From UBA1715 sp045615765 (GTDB lineage Bacteria; Bacteroidota; Bacteroidia; Bacteroidales; UBA1715): a stretch of 64,000 nucleotides of DNA. The notes under the pieces were generated by a model. That model ran no database searches, was not told the DNA's origin, and was given only the letters and a program-made list of their open reading frames with translations. The stretch covers positions 17,911 to 81,910 of the forward strand of contig JAZLFM010000053.1 of assembly GCA_045615765.1 (NCBI GenBank), written 5' to 3'. Below, piece by piece: positions 1 to 7,933 of the stretch. Both the position numbers and the translations under genes were made by a program. How positions within the stretch are numbered: position 1 is the first letter of the stretch; each line of letters begins with the position of its first letter.

Positions 1-29
1 GAAGACAAAAATAATATTTTATTATAAAA

Positions 30-617
30 CTATAGGTTTGTTTTTTTGTAAAAATTCATCTCGTCTAGATATTTCCATGCTGCTGGAGGCATAAATCCTT
101 GAATGTTTTTACCGTCTCGTATGCATTCGCGTATGAGACTTGATGAAATTTCCATTAATGGAGCTTGTACAATTTGTATGGTAGGTATTTCTTTAAAGTC
201 TTCAGGGATAGTATATTCCGGACGTGGATATACATAGATTGTATATCCTTCGAGTATTCGTTGGTAGTTTTTCCATTTTTTGAAAGACTGCAGATTGTCA
301 CCACCCATAATTAAAGAAAATGTATGTTGTGGATATTTGTCTTCCAAATGCGCCAAGGTATTTACTGTGTATGATGGTTGTGGCAAAGAAAATTCAATAG
401 AAGAAGTTCGTAGATGGGGAATGTCTTCAATAGCTAACTCGACCATTCTTAATCTTTGATAGTCGTCCAAAAGAGAAGATTTTTCTTTTAGAGGATTTTG
501 CGGAGAGATTACAAACCAAAGTTCATCAAGGTTCGTGAATTCTACGATGTAGTTCGCAATTACAAGATGTCCCACATGAATGGGGTTGAAGGAACCGAAA
601 TAAAGACCGATATTCAT
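30..617 (-). CDS. nadD: Nicotinate-nucleotide adenylyltransferase
   Basis: This enzyme transfers AMP from ATP to nicotinate mononucleotide to form deamido-NAD in cytosolic NAD biosynthesis. The 195-residue length fits the family. The N-terminus carries the nucleotidyltransferase signature GSFNPIHVGH (residues 8-17), and the C-terminal third carries ISSSLIRECI, equivalent to the family ISSTxIR ATP-binding motif. The start is the first ATG and gives a complete Rossmann N-terminus. The gene begins only 10 bases after a terminator-like hairpin that follows the zinc-ribbon gene, so its transcription depends on read-through or on a promoter embedded upstream. Identification is secure. Confidence 0.95.
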   Translation of the reverse strand: MNIGLYFGSFNPIHVGHLVIANYIVEFTNLDELWFVISPQNPLKEKSSLLDDYQRLRMVELAIEDIPHLRTSSIEFSLPQPSYTVNTLAHLEDKYPQHTFSLIMGGDNLQSFKKWKNYQRILEGYTIYVYPRPEYTIPEDFKEIPTIQIVQAPLMEISSSLIRECIRDGKNIQGFMPPAAWKYLDEMNFYKKTNL

Positions 618-626
618 AAGATAAAA

Positions 627-656
627 AATGCTGTTTACGAAACCGCAAACAGCATT
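627..656 (-). terminator. Rho-independent terminator after the zinc-ribbon gene
   Basis: On the minus strand a 10-bp perfect stem (AATGCTGTTT / AAACAGCATT) with a 10-base loop is followed by a run of T. It lies between the zinc-ribbon gene stop at 680 and the nadD start at 617. Confidence 0.8.
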
Positions 657-679
657 GTATTTATAGTGTTAGTGTTTGT

Positions 680-1465
680 TTATTCTGCTACTTCAGATTT
701 TTCTTCTGTTCCGAAAACAAGATCTTTGTCAACAAGAATTCTACCACAATATTCACATACGATGATTTTTTTGTGGCTCTTGATGTCTAGTTGTCTTTGA
801 GCAGGGATTTTGTTGAAGCAACCACCACAAGCGTCACGTTCTACAGTTGCGATAGCAACACCATTACGTGCATTCTTACGAAGACGGCTGTATGCGTTAA
901 GAAGACGTTCTTCTATTGTTTCAGCAATAGCAACTTTTTCATTTCTTAATTTTTCTTCTTCTTCTTTAGTTTCGCTTATGATAGTTTCAAGTTCTTTTAC
1001 TTTAGCATCTAAGTCAATCTTGCGATCGTCGAATTTTGCTTTAGAATCGCTTAATTGAACTTTTTTCTTCTCGATATCGTTGCTGTATTCACGAATACGT
1101 TTTTCGAAAAGTTGTATGTTAAGGTTTTGAAATTCAATTTCTTTTGCAATTGATTCAAATTCACGGTTGTTAGAAACATGGTTTTGTTGTTCTTCATATT
1201 TTCTAACTTGTGCTTGCGCATCTTTTATTTCTTCTTTCTTAGTGGCAACATCTTTTTCCTTTTGGGAAATTTCTTCTTGGATTTTTGCGATGCGTGTCTC
1301 TAAGCCTGCTAATTCATCTTCCAAATCTTTAACTTCCAATGGAAGTTCGCCGCGTTGGCGAGTGATTTCGTCAATCTTAGAATCTGCTTCTTGTAAGTTG
1401 AACAATGCTGTAAGTTTTTCTTCTACAGTTTGTTGAGCAGTAACTTCTGCTTGTTTCTTTGCCAT
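680..1465 (-). CDS. Coiled-coil C4 zinc-ribbon protein (CT398 / DUF164-like)
   Basis: The protein has 261 residues. It is a long charged coiled coil from about residue 15 to 190 (heptads rich in E, K and L), then a C-terminal zinc ribbon with two CxxC pairs (CGGC near residue 213 and CEYC near 237). This architecture matches the CT398/DUF164 family of unknown biochemical role, thought to be a nucleic-acid or protein adaptor. It lies 1 base downstream of the Nif3-like gene, a pairing that recurs in Bacteroidota, so the two are probably co-transcribed. The extreme C-terminus is acidic. Family assignment is firm; function is not known. Confidence 0.85.
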   Translation of the reverse strand: MAKKQAEVTAQQTVEEKLTALFNLQEADSKIDEITRQRGELPLEVKDLEDELAGLETRIAKIQEEISQKEKDVATKKEEIKDAQAQVRKYEEQQNHVSNNREFESIAKEIEFQNLNIQLFEKRIREYSNDIEKKKVQLSDSKAKFDDRKIDLDAKVKELETIISETKEEEEKLRNEKVAIAETIEERLLNAYSRLRKNARNGVAIATVERDACGGCFNKIPAQRQLDIKSHKKIIVCEYCGRILVDKDLVFGTEEKSEVAE

Positions 1466-1466
1466 T

Positions 1467-2561
1467 TTATAAGTAGTTTATCGGGTTCGTACTAACCTTT
1501 GAAATTTGGATTGCAAATGTATAAAATTTTTTCTTTAATATTTCATAAAATAATTCTTTTGTGAATTGCTCTGATTCAAAATGTCCGATGTCGGCGATGA
1601 TTGTCTTGTTTTCGGCAAGAAAGAAATCGTGGTATTTCACATCGGCTGTTATAAAAACATCTGCGCCATTGCGTTTCGCATCTTCGATTAGGAAGCTGCC
1701 TGAGCCACCGCATACTGCGATTTTCTTCACTTTGTTTTTTGTAATGTCGGTATGTCTTATGATTCCGCAACCAAATGTTTTTTTCACGGTTTGTAAAAAT
1801 TCAATGGTGTCAGTTTCTTCAGGTAATTCGCCTATCATTCCATCGCCGACAAGATTGAAAGTGTTTTGCAAAGGAATTAGGTCGTAGGCAACTTCTTCGT
1901 ATGGATGAACAGCAAGTAGTGCGCTAACGACAGCTTGCGTCTTTTCGTTAGGGAGTATTACTTCTAGTCGTTGCTCTGGTTCTTTGTGGAATTCGTTTTG
2001 ATTGCCTATAAATGGGTTTGCAATTTCGTTAGCTCGGTATGTTCCTATTCCTTCTGTAGAGAAACTGCATTTGTCGTAGTTGCCTATACATCCAGCTCCG
2101 GCGCTGAATAATGCTTCTTGTACAGCAGTTGTGTGTGAAACGGGAACGTATGTTACCAGTTTTGTTAAACATTCTGCTTTAGGTTTTAATATACGTGTGT
2201 TTGTCAGTCCAAGTTTCTCACATATCTTGGCATTAACACCTGTTGAAACAGCATCAATGTTTGTGTGGCACGCGTAAATTGCAATGTCGTGTTTTATTGC
2301 AAGTAATATGCACTCTTCTGTTTCGTTATTTCCATTGATTTTCTTTAATCCTTTGAAAATCAATGGATGATGAGATATTATAAGATTTGCGTTACAATCG
2401 ATAGCTTCTTGTATTACAGCTTCAGTAACATCTAAAGTGATAAGTATTTTTGAAACTTCGTCATTTTTGTTGCCAATAATCAATCCTGCGTTGTCGTATG
2501 ATTCTTGGTAACATAGCGGAGCGATAGTTTCTATTTCCGAAATACAGTCTGAAATAGTCAT
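1467..2561 (-). CDS. Nif3-like dinuclear metal-centre protein (DUF34)
   Basis: The 364-residue protein belongs to the Nif3/DUF34/GTP cyclohydrolase I type 2-like family of toroidal hexamers with a two-metal site. Visible ligand motifs are ISHHPLIFKG near residue 63, a CHTNID motif near residue 97, and a C-terminal IADIGHFESEQF with the last His and Glu ligands. The central PII-like insertion present in longer bacterial homologues occupies about residues 130-240. Family members are cytosolic and their physiological substrate is unsettled. It is the first gene of the operon with the downstream zinc-ribbon protein. Confidence 0.9.
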   Translation of the reverse strand: MTISDCISEIETIAPLCYQESYDNAGLIIGNKNDEVSKILITLDVTEAVIQEAIDCNANLIISHHPLIFKGLKKINGNNETEECILLAIKHDIAIYACHTNIDAVSTGVNAKICEKLGLTNTRILKPKAECLTKLVTYVPVSHTTAVQEALFSAGAGCIGNYDKCSFSTEGIGTYRANEIANPFIGNQNEFHKEPEQRLEVILPNEKTQAVVSALLAVHPYEEVAYDLIPLQNTFNLVGDGMIGELPEETDTIEFLQTVKKTFGCGIIRHTDITKNKVKKIAVCGGSGSFLIEDAKRNGADVFITADVKYHDFFLAENKTIIADIGHFESEQFTKELFYEILKKKFYTFAIQISKVSTNPINYL

Positions 2562-2594
2562 AAAGATAATTTTTTCAAAGTTACTAATTCTATG

Positions 2595-2602
2595 TATATT
2601 TG
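2595..2602 (+). promoter_or_regulatory. Bacteroidota -7 element for pspC-cinA
   Basis: TATATTTG matches the Bacteroidota sigma-ABfr -7 consensus TAnnTTTG and sits 21 bases upstream of the PspC start codon. No clear -33 TTTG is visible at the usual spacing. Confidence 0.5.
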
Positions 2603-2623
2603 CATAAACTAAAAAATATAATT

Positions 2624-2800
2624 ATGGCAACTTTTAAAAAATCTTCAGACAAAAAAATCGCTGGTGTAGCAGGTGGTGTAGCAAATTATTTCGGTATTGA
2701 TCCAACTATTATGAGAATAATTTGGCTATGTGCAGTTGTTTTCGGTGGTTTTGGTTTATTGGTATATTTAATTTGCTGGTTGTTGATGCCAGAAAACTAA
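2624..2800 (+). CDS. PspC-domain small membrane protein
   Basis: This is a 58-residue protein made of a single PspC domain. A short basic N-terminus and the motif IAGVAGGVANYFGIDP are followed by a hydrophobic segment from residue 34 to the C-terminus, which ends in LLMPEN, as in typical single-domain PspC proteins. PspC proteins act in envelope-stress responses at the inner membrane; the role of stand-alone copies is unproven. I chose the ATG at 2624 over an upstream in-frame TTG at 2600 because the latter would lie inside the probable promoter. It is followed after 1 base by cinA. Confidence 0.85.
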   Translation: MATFKKSSDKKIAGVAGGVANYFGIDPTIMRIIWLCAVVFGGFGLLVYLICWLLMPEN

Positions 2801-2801
2801 T

Positions 2802-4052
2802 ATGAATGTCGCTCTATTGAGCATTGGTGATGAATTGCTGATAGGTAAGACTGTCAATACCAATGCTTCGTGGTTGGGTGAACATTTGTCGGCTATAGGT
2901 TTCGATATATCATGTGTTGAAACTATTTCGGATAGTCGTGCAAGTATCACAAACTCTTTGACTCGTCTTTCTGGTGAGTCAAAGGTTGTTGTTGTTACAG
3001 GTGGACTAGGTCCAACGAACGATGACATTACGAAACAAGTATTGTGTGAATTTTTTCATACAGAATTAGCTTTTAATCAGCAGGCATACGACGGAATGGT
3101 TCGTTATGCGACTGCTCGGAATCAAGAGGTGAATGCGAATAATTTAACGCAGGCTCAGTTCCCCAAATCAGCTCGCTTGATTCCAAATCCTTGTGGTACA
3201 GCTTCGGGAATGTGGTTCGAAAATGAACAATGTGTTGTTATTTCGTTACCTGGTGTTCCGTCGGAAATGAAGCGTATGATGATGGAAACTGTACTTCCTT
3301 GGCTTCGTACTTTGTTTGATTTGCCTGCAATTGTACATAGACATATTAATGTTACGGACATAGCAGAATCTAAGTTGGCGGAGATTATTGCTGATTGGGA
3401 AACAGCATTGCCTCCGCAGATTCATTTGGCTTATTTGCCGGCGCATAGTGTTGTGAAGTTGCGTATGTCTTGTAAAGCTGGGAATGAATCTGTTGCTCAA
3501 AAGATGATAGCGGAACAAGAAACCAAATTGTTGCCTATTATTGGTCAATATGTTTGGGGATATGATGAAGAAACTATAGAAGAGGTGGTGGGAAAGTTAT
3601 TGCTTTCTCAAGGTGCTACAGTAGCAACGGCGGAAAGTTGTACAAGCGGTCTGATTTCTTCTATGTTGACTCGTCTTTCTGGTAGTTCTGCTTATTATTG
3701 GGGTAGTGTTATATCGTATGATAACTCTGTAAAAATAAATGAATTACAGGTTTCTCCTTCGGATATCGAAAAATATGGCGTTGTGAGCGAGTCGGTTGTA
3801 CGGACTATGGCATCGCAAGTTCGTAAGAAAATAGGTACAACATACGGTGTTGCTACATCGGGAATAGCCGGTCCTACTGGTGGTTCGGCGGAAAAACCTG
3901 TTGGCACAGTGTGGATAGCAGTTGCTTCTGAAAAACAGGTTGTTGCAAAACGATTTCAGTTTGGTACGGAGCGTGAAGCGAATGTTGCAAAAGCAGCTTT
4001 TACGGCTTTGCGTATGTTGCAGCTTTTGATTTTACAGGAACAAAATAGATAA
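2802..4052 (+). CDS. cinA: CinA: MoaB-like domain plus nicotinamide-nucleotide amidase
   Basis: The 416-residue protein has the two-part CinA layout. The N-terminal MoaB/MogA-like domain (about residues 1-170, with SIGDELLIGKTVNTN and VVTGGLGPTNDD) is associated with pyrophosphatase activity. The C-terminal PncC-type deamidase (about 260-412, with ATAESCTSG and GIAGPTGGS) recycles NMN to nicotinate mononucleotide. Length is normal. It starts 1 base after pspC and ends 1 base before the phosphatase gene, which shows an operon. NMN recycling connects functionally to the nadD gene nearby on the other strand. Confidence 0.95.
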   Translation: MNVALLSIGDELLIGKTVNTNASWLGEHLSAIGFDISCVETISDSRASITNSLTRLSGESKVVVVTGGLGPTNDDITKQVLCEFFHTELAFNQQAYDGMVRYATARNQEVNANNLTQAQFPKSARLIPNPCGTASGMWFENEQCVVISLPGVPSEMKRMMMETVLPWLRTLFDLPAIVHRHINVTDIAESKLAEIIADWETALPPQIHLAYLPAHSVVKLRMSCKAGNESVAQKMIAEQETKLLPIIGQYVWGYDEETIEEVVGKLLLSQGATVATAESCTSGLISSMLTRLSGSSAYYWGSVISYDNSVKINELQVSPSDIEKYGVVSESVVRTMASQVRKKIGTTYGVATSGIAGPTGGSAEKPVGTVWIAVASEKQVVAKRFQFGTEREANVAKAAFTALRMLQLLILQEQNR

Positions 4053-4053
4053 T

Positions 4054-4536
4054 ATGGAAAACCAAAAGAAGAAAATTTTATTTGTCTGTTTAGGAAATAT
4101 ATGTCGTTCTCCTTTGGCCGATACTATTATGAATAAGTTAGTGGAAGACAAGGGATTGACTGCAAAATATGAGATAGATTCGGCAGGAATTCTTGATTAT
4201 CACGAAGGAGATAAAGCGGATTATCGTATGCGTTGTAAAGCAGGTGACCGTGGTTATTTTATAACACATTTATCTCGTCCTGTTGAAAAGTCCGATTTCG
4301 AAAAATTTGACTTAATATTTGGAATGGATGATCAGAATATCCGTGACTTAGAATCTATTGCAACTACCGATGAACAGCGTGCGAAAATACATCGTATGGT
4401 GGATTATTGTCAGGAGTTTGGTCGAACTTCCGTTCCCGATCCGTATTATGGAGGAGAAGAAGGTTTTACTTTGGTTATAGATATGTTAGAAGTAGCTTGT
4501 TCAAACTTATTACAAGAATTAGAAAATATAAAGTGA
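4054..4536 (+). CDS. Low-molecular-weight protein tyrosine phosphatase
   Basis: The 160-residue protein carries the class signature FVCLGNICRSP (CX5R[S/T] loop, nucleophile Cys at about residue 12) and the general-acid motif DPYY near residue 129, so the active site is complete. It would dephosphorylate phosphotyrosine or small phosphoesters in the cytosol. Such phosphatases often oppose tyrosine autokinases, and a Wzc-type kinase occurs at 19289-21718, but they are not adjacent and a functional link is only inference. Its stop overlaps the next start (TGATG). Confidence 0.93.
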   Translation: MENQKKKILFVCLGNICRSPLADTIMNKLVEDKGLTAKYEIDSAGILDYHEGDKADYRMRCKAGDRGYFITHLSRPVEKSDFEKFDLIFGMDDQNIRDLESIATTDEQRAKIHRMVDYCQEFGRTSVPDPYYGGEEGFTLVIDMLEVACSNLLQELENIK

Positions 4537-5777
4537 TGAGAATAATTTGTAGAGTTTCAATTGTATGTGCAGTTGCTTTTTCGTTGGTATGCACATCTTG
4601 TAAAAACAAAAATGTAAAAGGGGAAGATCCACAACCGGAAGATACAACAGTTGTAGAGAATGATACGGTATTGGATACATTGAATACCTTTGGCATGCGT
4701 ACGGCAAAAGAAGTTGTGTATTCGATTTATGCGGGATGGAACTTAGGTAATACTTTGGAGGCTGTTGGTGGAGAAACTGCTTGGGGAGAAACGAAGACGA
4801 CTCCTGAAATAATTGCGTATGTAAAGAATATGGGCTTTAATGCAGTTCGTATTCCGTGTTCTTGGGATTTACATGCAAAAAATGGGAAAATTGATGCTAG
4901 TTGGATGAAACGTGTACACGAGGTAGTTGATTATGTTGTGAATCAAGATATGTATGCGCTTATTAATATACATTGGGATGGTGGATGGATTGAAAATGAT
5001 ATTGAAAATGGTTATAGTGAAGCTGTCAACTTAAAATATATAGATTATTGGCAACAAATAGCTACAGAATTCGCTGACTATGACGATCATTTACTTTTTG
5101 CTGCATTAAATGAACCGAATAGTTATAATGGTAATGATAGAGCAAATGCGGCAACGATATTCAAATATGAGCAATCTTTCGTATCAACAGTTCGTGCTAC
5201 AGGTGGAAAGAATCTATTTCGTACACTTGTTGTACAAGGACCTAATGCGGATATAGATAAGTCGTACTTGTATTTTAGAACAATGCCTACCGATACTGTT
5301 CCTGGTCGTTTGGCAATGGAAGCACATTGCTATTTGCCATTTACTTTCTGTGGCTTGGAAAAGGACGAAACTTGGGGAAAAATGCAATATTACTGGGGAG
5401 ATTTTCTTTCTGATATCCAAAAGGATCGTAATGCAGTTTCTACATACGGACCGAAGTATATTGCAACAGAAATGAAAAAAATGCAGACACGATATGTAAA
5501 TGCAGGTTATCCAGTTATTTTAGGTGAATTTGGATGTTTGTATCGTGATAAAGATACGGCGGTATTAGATCAGGAGATGCATCATAAAAGTGTTTGCCAA
5601 TGGTTGGAAACTGTTGCTCGTGAATCAAAGAATTATGGTTGTGTTCCTTTCTATTGGGATTGTACAGAAGGACAAAATTTCAACTTGATAAATCGTAGGA
5701 AATTAACACTTCGCGATCAGGATATGTATGATGCTTTGATGAAAGGTCTTTCGGAAGGAACATATCCGATAGAGTAG
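4536..5777 (+). CDS. Glycoside hydrolase family 5 lipoprotein (cellulase-like)
   Basis: The 413-residue protein begins with a lipoprotein signal (hydrophobic stretch ending VCTSC, lipid Cys at about residue 22), a short acidic linker, then a (beta/alpha)8 GH5 domain. The conserved motifs YAGWNLGNTLEA, AVRIPCSW, the acid/base Glu in ALNEPNS, the HCY motif, and the nucleophile Glu in ILGEFG are all present. It is therefore predicted to be an active surface or periplasmic endo-beta-glycanase (cellulase, mannanase or xyloglucanase; the substrate cannot be told). The ATG at 4536 overlaps the phosphatase stop; an upstream in-frame extension to 4407 would overlap that gene by 130 bases and break the signal peptide. 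Confidence 0.88.
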   Translation: MRIICRVSIVCAVAFSLVCTSCKNKNVKGEDPQPEDTTVVENDTVLDTLNTFGMRTAKEVVYSIYAGWNLGNTLEAVGGETAWGETKTTPEIIAYVKNMGFNAVRIPCSWDLHAKNGKIDASWMKRVHEVVDYVVNQDMYALINIHWDGGWIENDIENGYSEAVNLKYIDYWQQIATEFADYDDHLLFAALNEPNSYNGNDRANAATIFKYEQSFVSTVRATGGKNLFRTLVVQGPNADIDKSYLYFRTMPTDTVPGRLAMEAHCYLPFTFCGLEKDETWGKMQYYWGDFLSDIQKDRNAVSTYGPKYIATEMKKMQTRYVNAGYPVILGEFGCLYRDKDTAVLDQEMHHKSVCQWLETVARESKNYGCVPFYWDCTEGQNFNLINRRKLTLRDQDMYDALMKGLSEGTYPIE

Positions 5778-5799
5778 AAAATGTTTTGTGTTAAAAGAG

Positions 5800-5830
5800 A
5801 AAGAGACGATGCGTGCATTGTCTCTTTTTT
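5800..5830. terminator. Bidirectional terminator between GH5 and GT2
   Basis: An AAAGAGAC / GTCTCTTT stem with an inner near-palindrome is followed by seven T on the plus strand and preceded by A-rich sequence. It lies between convergent genes ending at 5777 and 5830. Confidence 0.8.
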
Positions 5831-6576
5831 TATTGTAGTTTCCTCCAAAATCTTCGTAGCCACATAGATGGATATCCATATATGATAGCAAGAATACACA
5901 GGCAAGTATTCAATAAGCTGATTCGTGCAAAATCTTTGGTTGGACGAAAGTGTGAAACGCGTTCTTCTTTTGGTGGATAATATACATCTATGTTTATTGG
6001 AACCAACGGTATTGCTTTCCAAGCAGAACGAACTAATAGTTCTAATTCTGCTTCGTACCGGTTGTTTAGAGGACCTTTATATTTCATAGCAACCAGAGGA
6101 TAAGCTCTATAGCCTGTTTGTGTGTCGGGTAACGAAATACCTGTTTGCACAGTAAACCAAAAATTTGAAAATCTGTTTGCAAAACTGTTTTTTGCTGGCA
6201 TATTCGGTTGGTCAAACGAACGACTACCGATAATTAATGCGTTAGGGTTATTTTGTATTGCTGACGCAAATAAAGGTAGGTCACTTGCTTTGTGTTGTCC
6301 GTCGGCGTCAAGTGTTATTGCAGTTTTGAAGTTCATTCTCTTTGCCTCGGCAAACGCTTGCTTCAATGCGTATCCTTTACCTCTATTGGGTTGGTATGAA
6401 ACAAGTTTGATTTTGTTTCCGAATTCTTGTAATATTGATTCTGTCGAATCTGTGGAACCGTCATTTACAACTATGATGTTGGAGGAATAGGGGATAACAG
6501 ATTCAACAACAGCAGCAATTGATTTTTCGTTGTTGTAAGTTGGAATAACTATGCAAGTATCGTTTGTTAGTTCCAT
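5830..6576 (-). CDS. Family 2 glycosyltransferase of the aryl-polyene-like cluster
   Basis: The 248-residue protein has a GT-A fold: VIPTYNNEKSI near residue 11, VVNDGSTDST near 36, and the metal-binding DADGQHKASD near 90. This resembles dolichol-phosphate-mannose synthase type enzymes. It is the last gene of the pigment-like cluster and its start overlaps the stop of the preceding dehydratase (TAATG), so it is co-transcribed. Glycosyltransferases of this kind occur in aryl polyene clusters, presumably decorating or anchoring the lipid product. No obvious C-terminal membrane segment is seen, unlike longer GT2 proteins. Confidence 0.85.
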   Translation of the reverse strand: MELTNDTCIVIPTYNNEKSIAAVVESVIPYSSNIIVVNDGSTDSTESILQEFGNKIKLVSYQPNRGKGYALKQAFAEAKRMNFKTAITLDADGQHKASDLPLFASAIQNNPNALIIGSRSFDQPNMPAKNSFANRFSNFWFTVQTGISLPDTQTGYRAYPLVAMKYKGPLNNRYEAELELLVRSAWKAIPLVPINIDVYYPPKEERVSHFRPTKDFARISLLNTCLCILAIIYGYPSMWLRRFWRKLQ

Positions 6577-6935
6577 TATGCTAACTCAAAATTTATTTTT
6601 GAATAAACATTTCCATCCGATAAAATCTGAACTTTTGCTTGGTATGTGTTGTCTGTCTCGGAAATTGTGATTGCAAAATCTAAAAATTCATTTTTTGTCG
6701 GTGTAATGACAGAAATAAATTTTACGGATTTAACAAATGAAACAGATAGAGGTTTTCCAATATGTTTTTCGCAAAGTTCTTTGGCTATTTCTATTAAACA
6801 CGCTCCTGGTGTTATAGGTGAACCAGGAAAATGTGCTTTAAAAATTTCATTATTCTTATTCTGACGAATAGAATATGTTACAGTATCTTTTATAATGTTT
6901 GTATGTTCTATGAGATAAATTCTGTTTTCTAACAT
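6576..6935 (-). CDS. Hotdog 3-hydroxyacyl-ACP dehydratase (ApeI/FabZ-like)
   Basis: This 119-residue single hotdog domain has the FabZ-type active-site segment HFPGSPITPGACLIEIAK (residues 36-53), including the catalytic His and the Glu in the following helix. It would dehydrate 3-hydroxyacyl-ACP intermediates. In characterised aryl polyene systems the dehydratase is an ApeI/ApeP heterodimer; the second hotdog protein at 12628-13062 could be the partner. It overlaps the downstream GT2 by one base and follows the LolA-like gene by 1 base. Confidence 0.82.
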   Translation of the reverse strand: MLENRIYLIEHTNIIKDTVTYSIRQNKNNEIFKAHFPGSPITPGACLIEIAKELCEKHIGKPLSVSFVKSVKFISVITPTKNEFLDFAITISETDNTYQAKVQILSDGNVYSKINFELA

Positions 6936-6936
6936 A

Positions 6937-7575
6937 TTATTGAATAATGAAAAGATGTGTGTCTAATGCTTGGTTTAACTTGTGGTTAGAGAAAAAGATT
7001 ATCATGGAATCACCATTCTTTTCTTGCATACTGATACTTTTTGCCACTTTGTTTTGCTTGTCTATTTGTAATGTTATATTAGAATAAATAGCCGCAATTC
7101 GTTTGTTGATAGGGGTAAGAATGACCTTATATGTCGTTGTGTTTTCCAATACTTCGGATGTAAAGTTTTTGCTGTCATTTAAGCCGGAACCATCTATTGT
7201 GCTGATAATGATTGTAGCCAATTCTTTAAACATTCTTGTATTGTTTGTTGTGGTTCCTTTTGCTGTTTGTAAAGCCGCCTCATTCCCATTTACAATAAGT
7301 GCACTTGTTTGTGGTGAGGTATATTCCCATCGAAGAGAATTTGGTGATTTGTAATACATAAGTCCTTTTGATACTGCTTTTTCTGCCACTAAAGTGCTTG
7401 TTTTTTCTTGTACAAATGAGCAAGAAAGTGTCTTGTTATTTTTTGATGTAGCAGAAATGTCAGAAAGTATGGTTTGTTTTGTAGTGGCATCAACTTTCTT
7501 GAAGTCGTTTTGTGCACATAGTTGTATTGTGAACAAAAGGCAAAAGATAATATTGCAGATTGTAAATTTTTTCAT
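6937..7575 (-). CDS. LolA-like periplasmic lipoprotein/lipid carrier
   Basis: The protein has 212 residues with a Sec signal peptide (KKFTICNIIFCLLF...TIQLCAQ). The mature part matches the LolA fold region pattern, for example LSCSFVQEKTSTLVAEKA and GLMYYKSPNSLRWEYTSP, the hallmark of LolA-like proteins in pigment clusters. It is predicted to carry a hydrophobic product across the periplasm to the outer membrane. The ATG at 7575 is preferred; an upstream in-frame start at 7593 would overlap the previous gene and spoil the signal peptide. It lies 4 bases after the DMT-like gene. Confidence 0.85.
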   Translation of the reverse strand: MKKFTICNIIFCLLFTIQLCAQNDFKKVDATTKQTILSDISATSKNNKTLSCSFVQEKTSTLVAEKAVSKGLMYYKSPNSLRWEYTSPQTSALIVNGNEAALQTAKGTTTNNTRMFKELATIIISTIDGSGLNDSKNFTSEVLENTTTYKVILTPINKRIAAIYSNITLQIDKQNKVAKSISMQEKNGDSMIIFFSNHKLNQALDTHLFIIQ

Positions 7576-7579
7576 AGTG

Positions 7580-7933
7580 TTATTTTGCAACAAAAATTAC
7601 GCCAATAATAATACATACAACTCCAATCCATCGTGTGAATGGAATCGACTCATGAAGAAAGAACATTGCCGCAAACATACCAAAAACAAAACTTAAGCAT
7701 GTCATAGGGTAGGCTGAAGACAATGGATATTGTTTTAGTATATGTAGCCATAGAACAGTAGCGCTTCCCATTGCAATTCCTGTTGCTAAAAACCACCAAT
7801 TCGTTAGTAGATTTTGGAAAAAGCTCCATGTCCAAGAAAATTCTCCCATTTTGCTCATTGCTAATTTTAGGAATACTTGTCCTGATGCAAGGCAACATGA
7901 TTGAATAACCGATAATACAATTAGTCTTAACAT
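7580..7933 (-). CDS. Small DMT-superfamily (EamA/SMR-like) membrane protein
   Basis: The protein has 117 residues with four predicted transmembrane helices (starting VLSVIQSCCLASGQVFLKLA, then WWFLATGIAMGSATVLWL, LSSAYPMTCLSFVFGMF, and WIGVVCIIIGVIFVA). It resembles a half-size EamA/SMR unit, including the helix-3 SSAYP segment. Flippases for glycolipids (ArnE/F-like) have this size, so transport of a cluster intermediate across the inner membrane is a reasonable inference. The start at 7933 overlaps the preceding stop by 7 bases; the frame stays open to 8059, but that part lies inside the previous gene. Confidence 0.75.
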   Translation of the reverse strand: MLRLIVLSVIQSCCLASGQVFLKLAMSKMGEFSWTWSFFQNLLTNWWFLATGIAMGSATVLWLHILKQYPLSSAYPMTCLSFVFGMFAAMFFLHESIPFTRWIGVVCIIIGVIFVAK

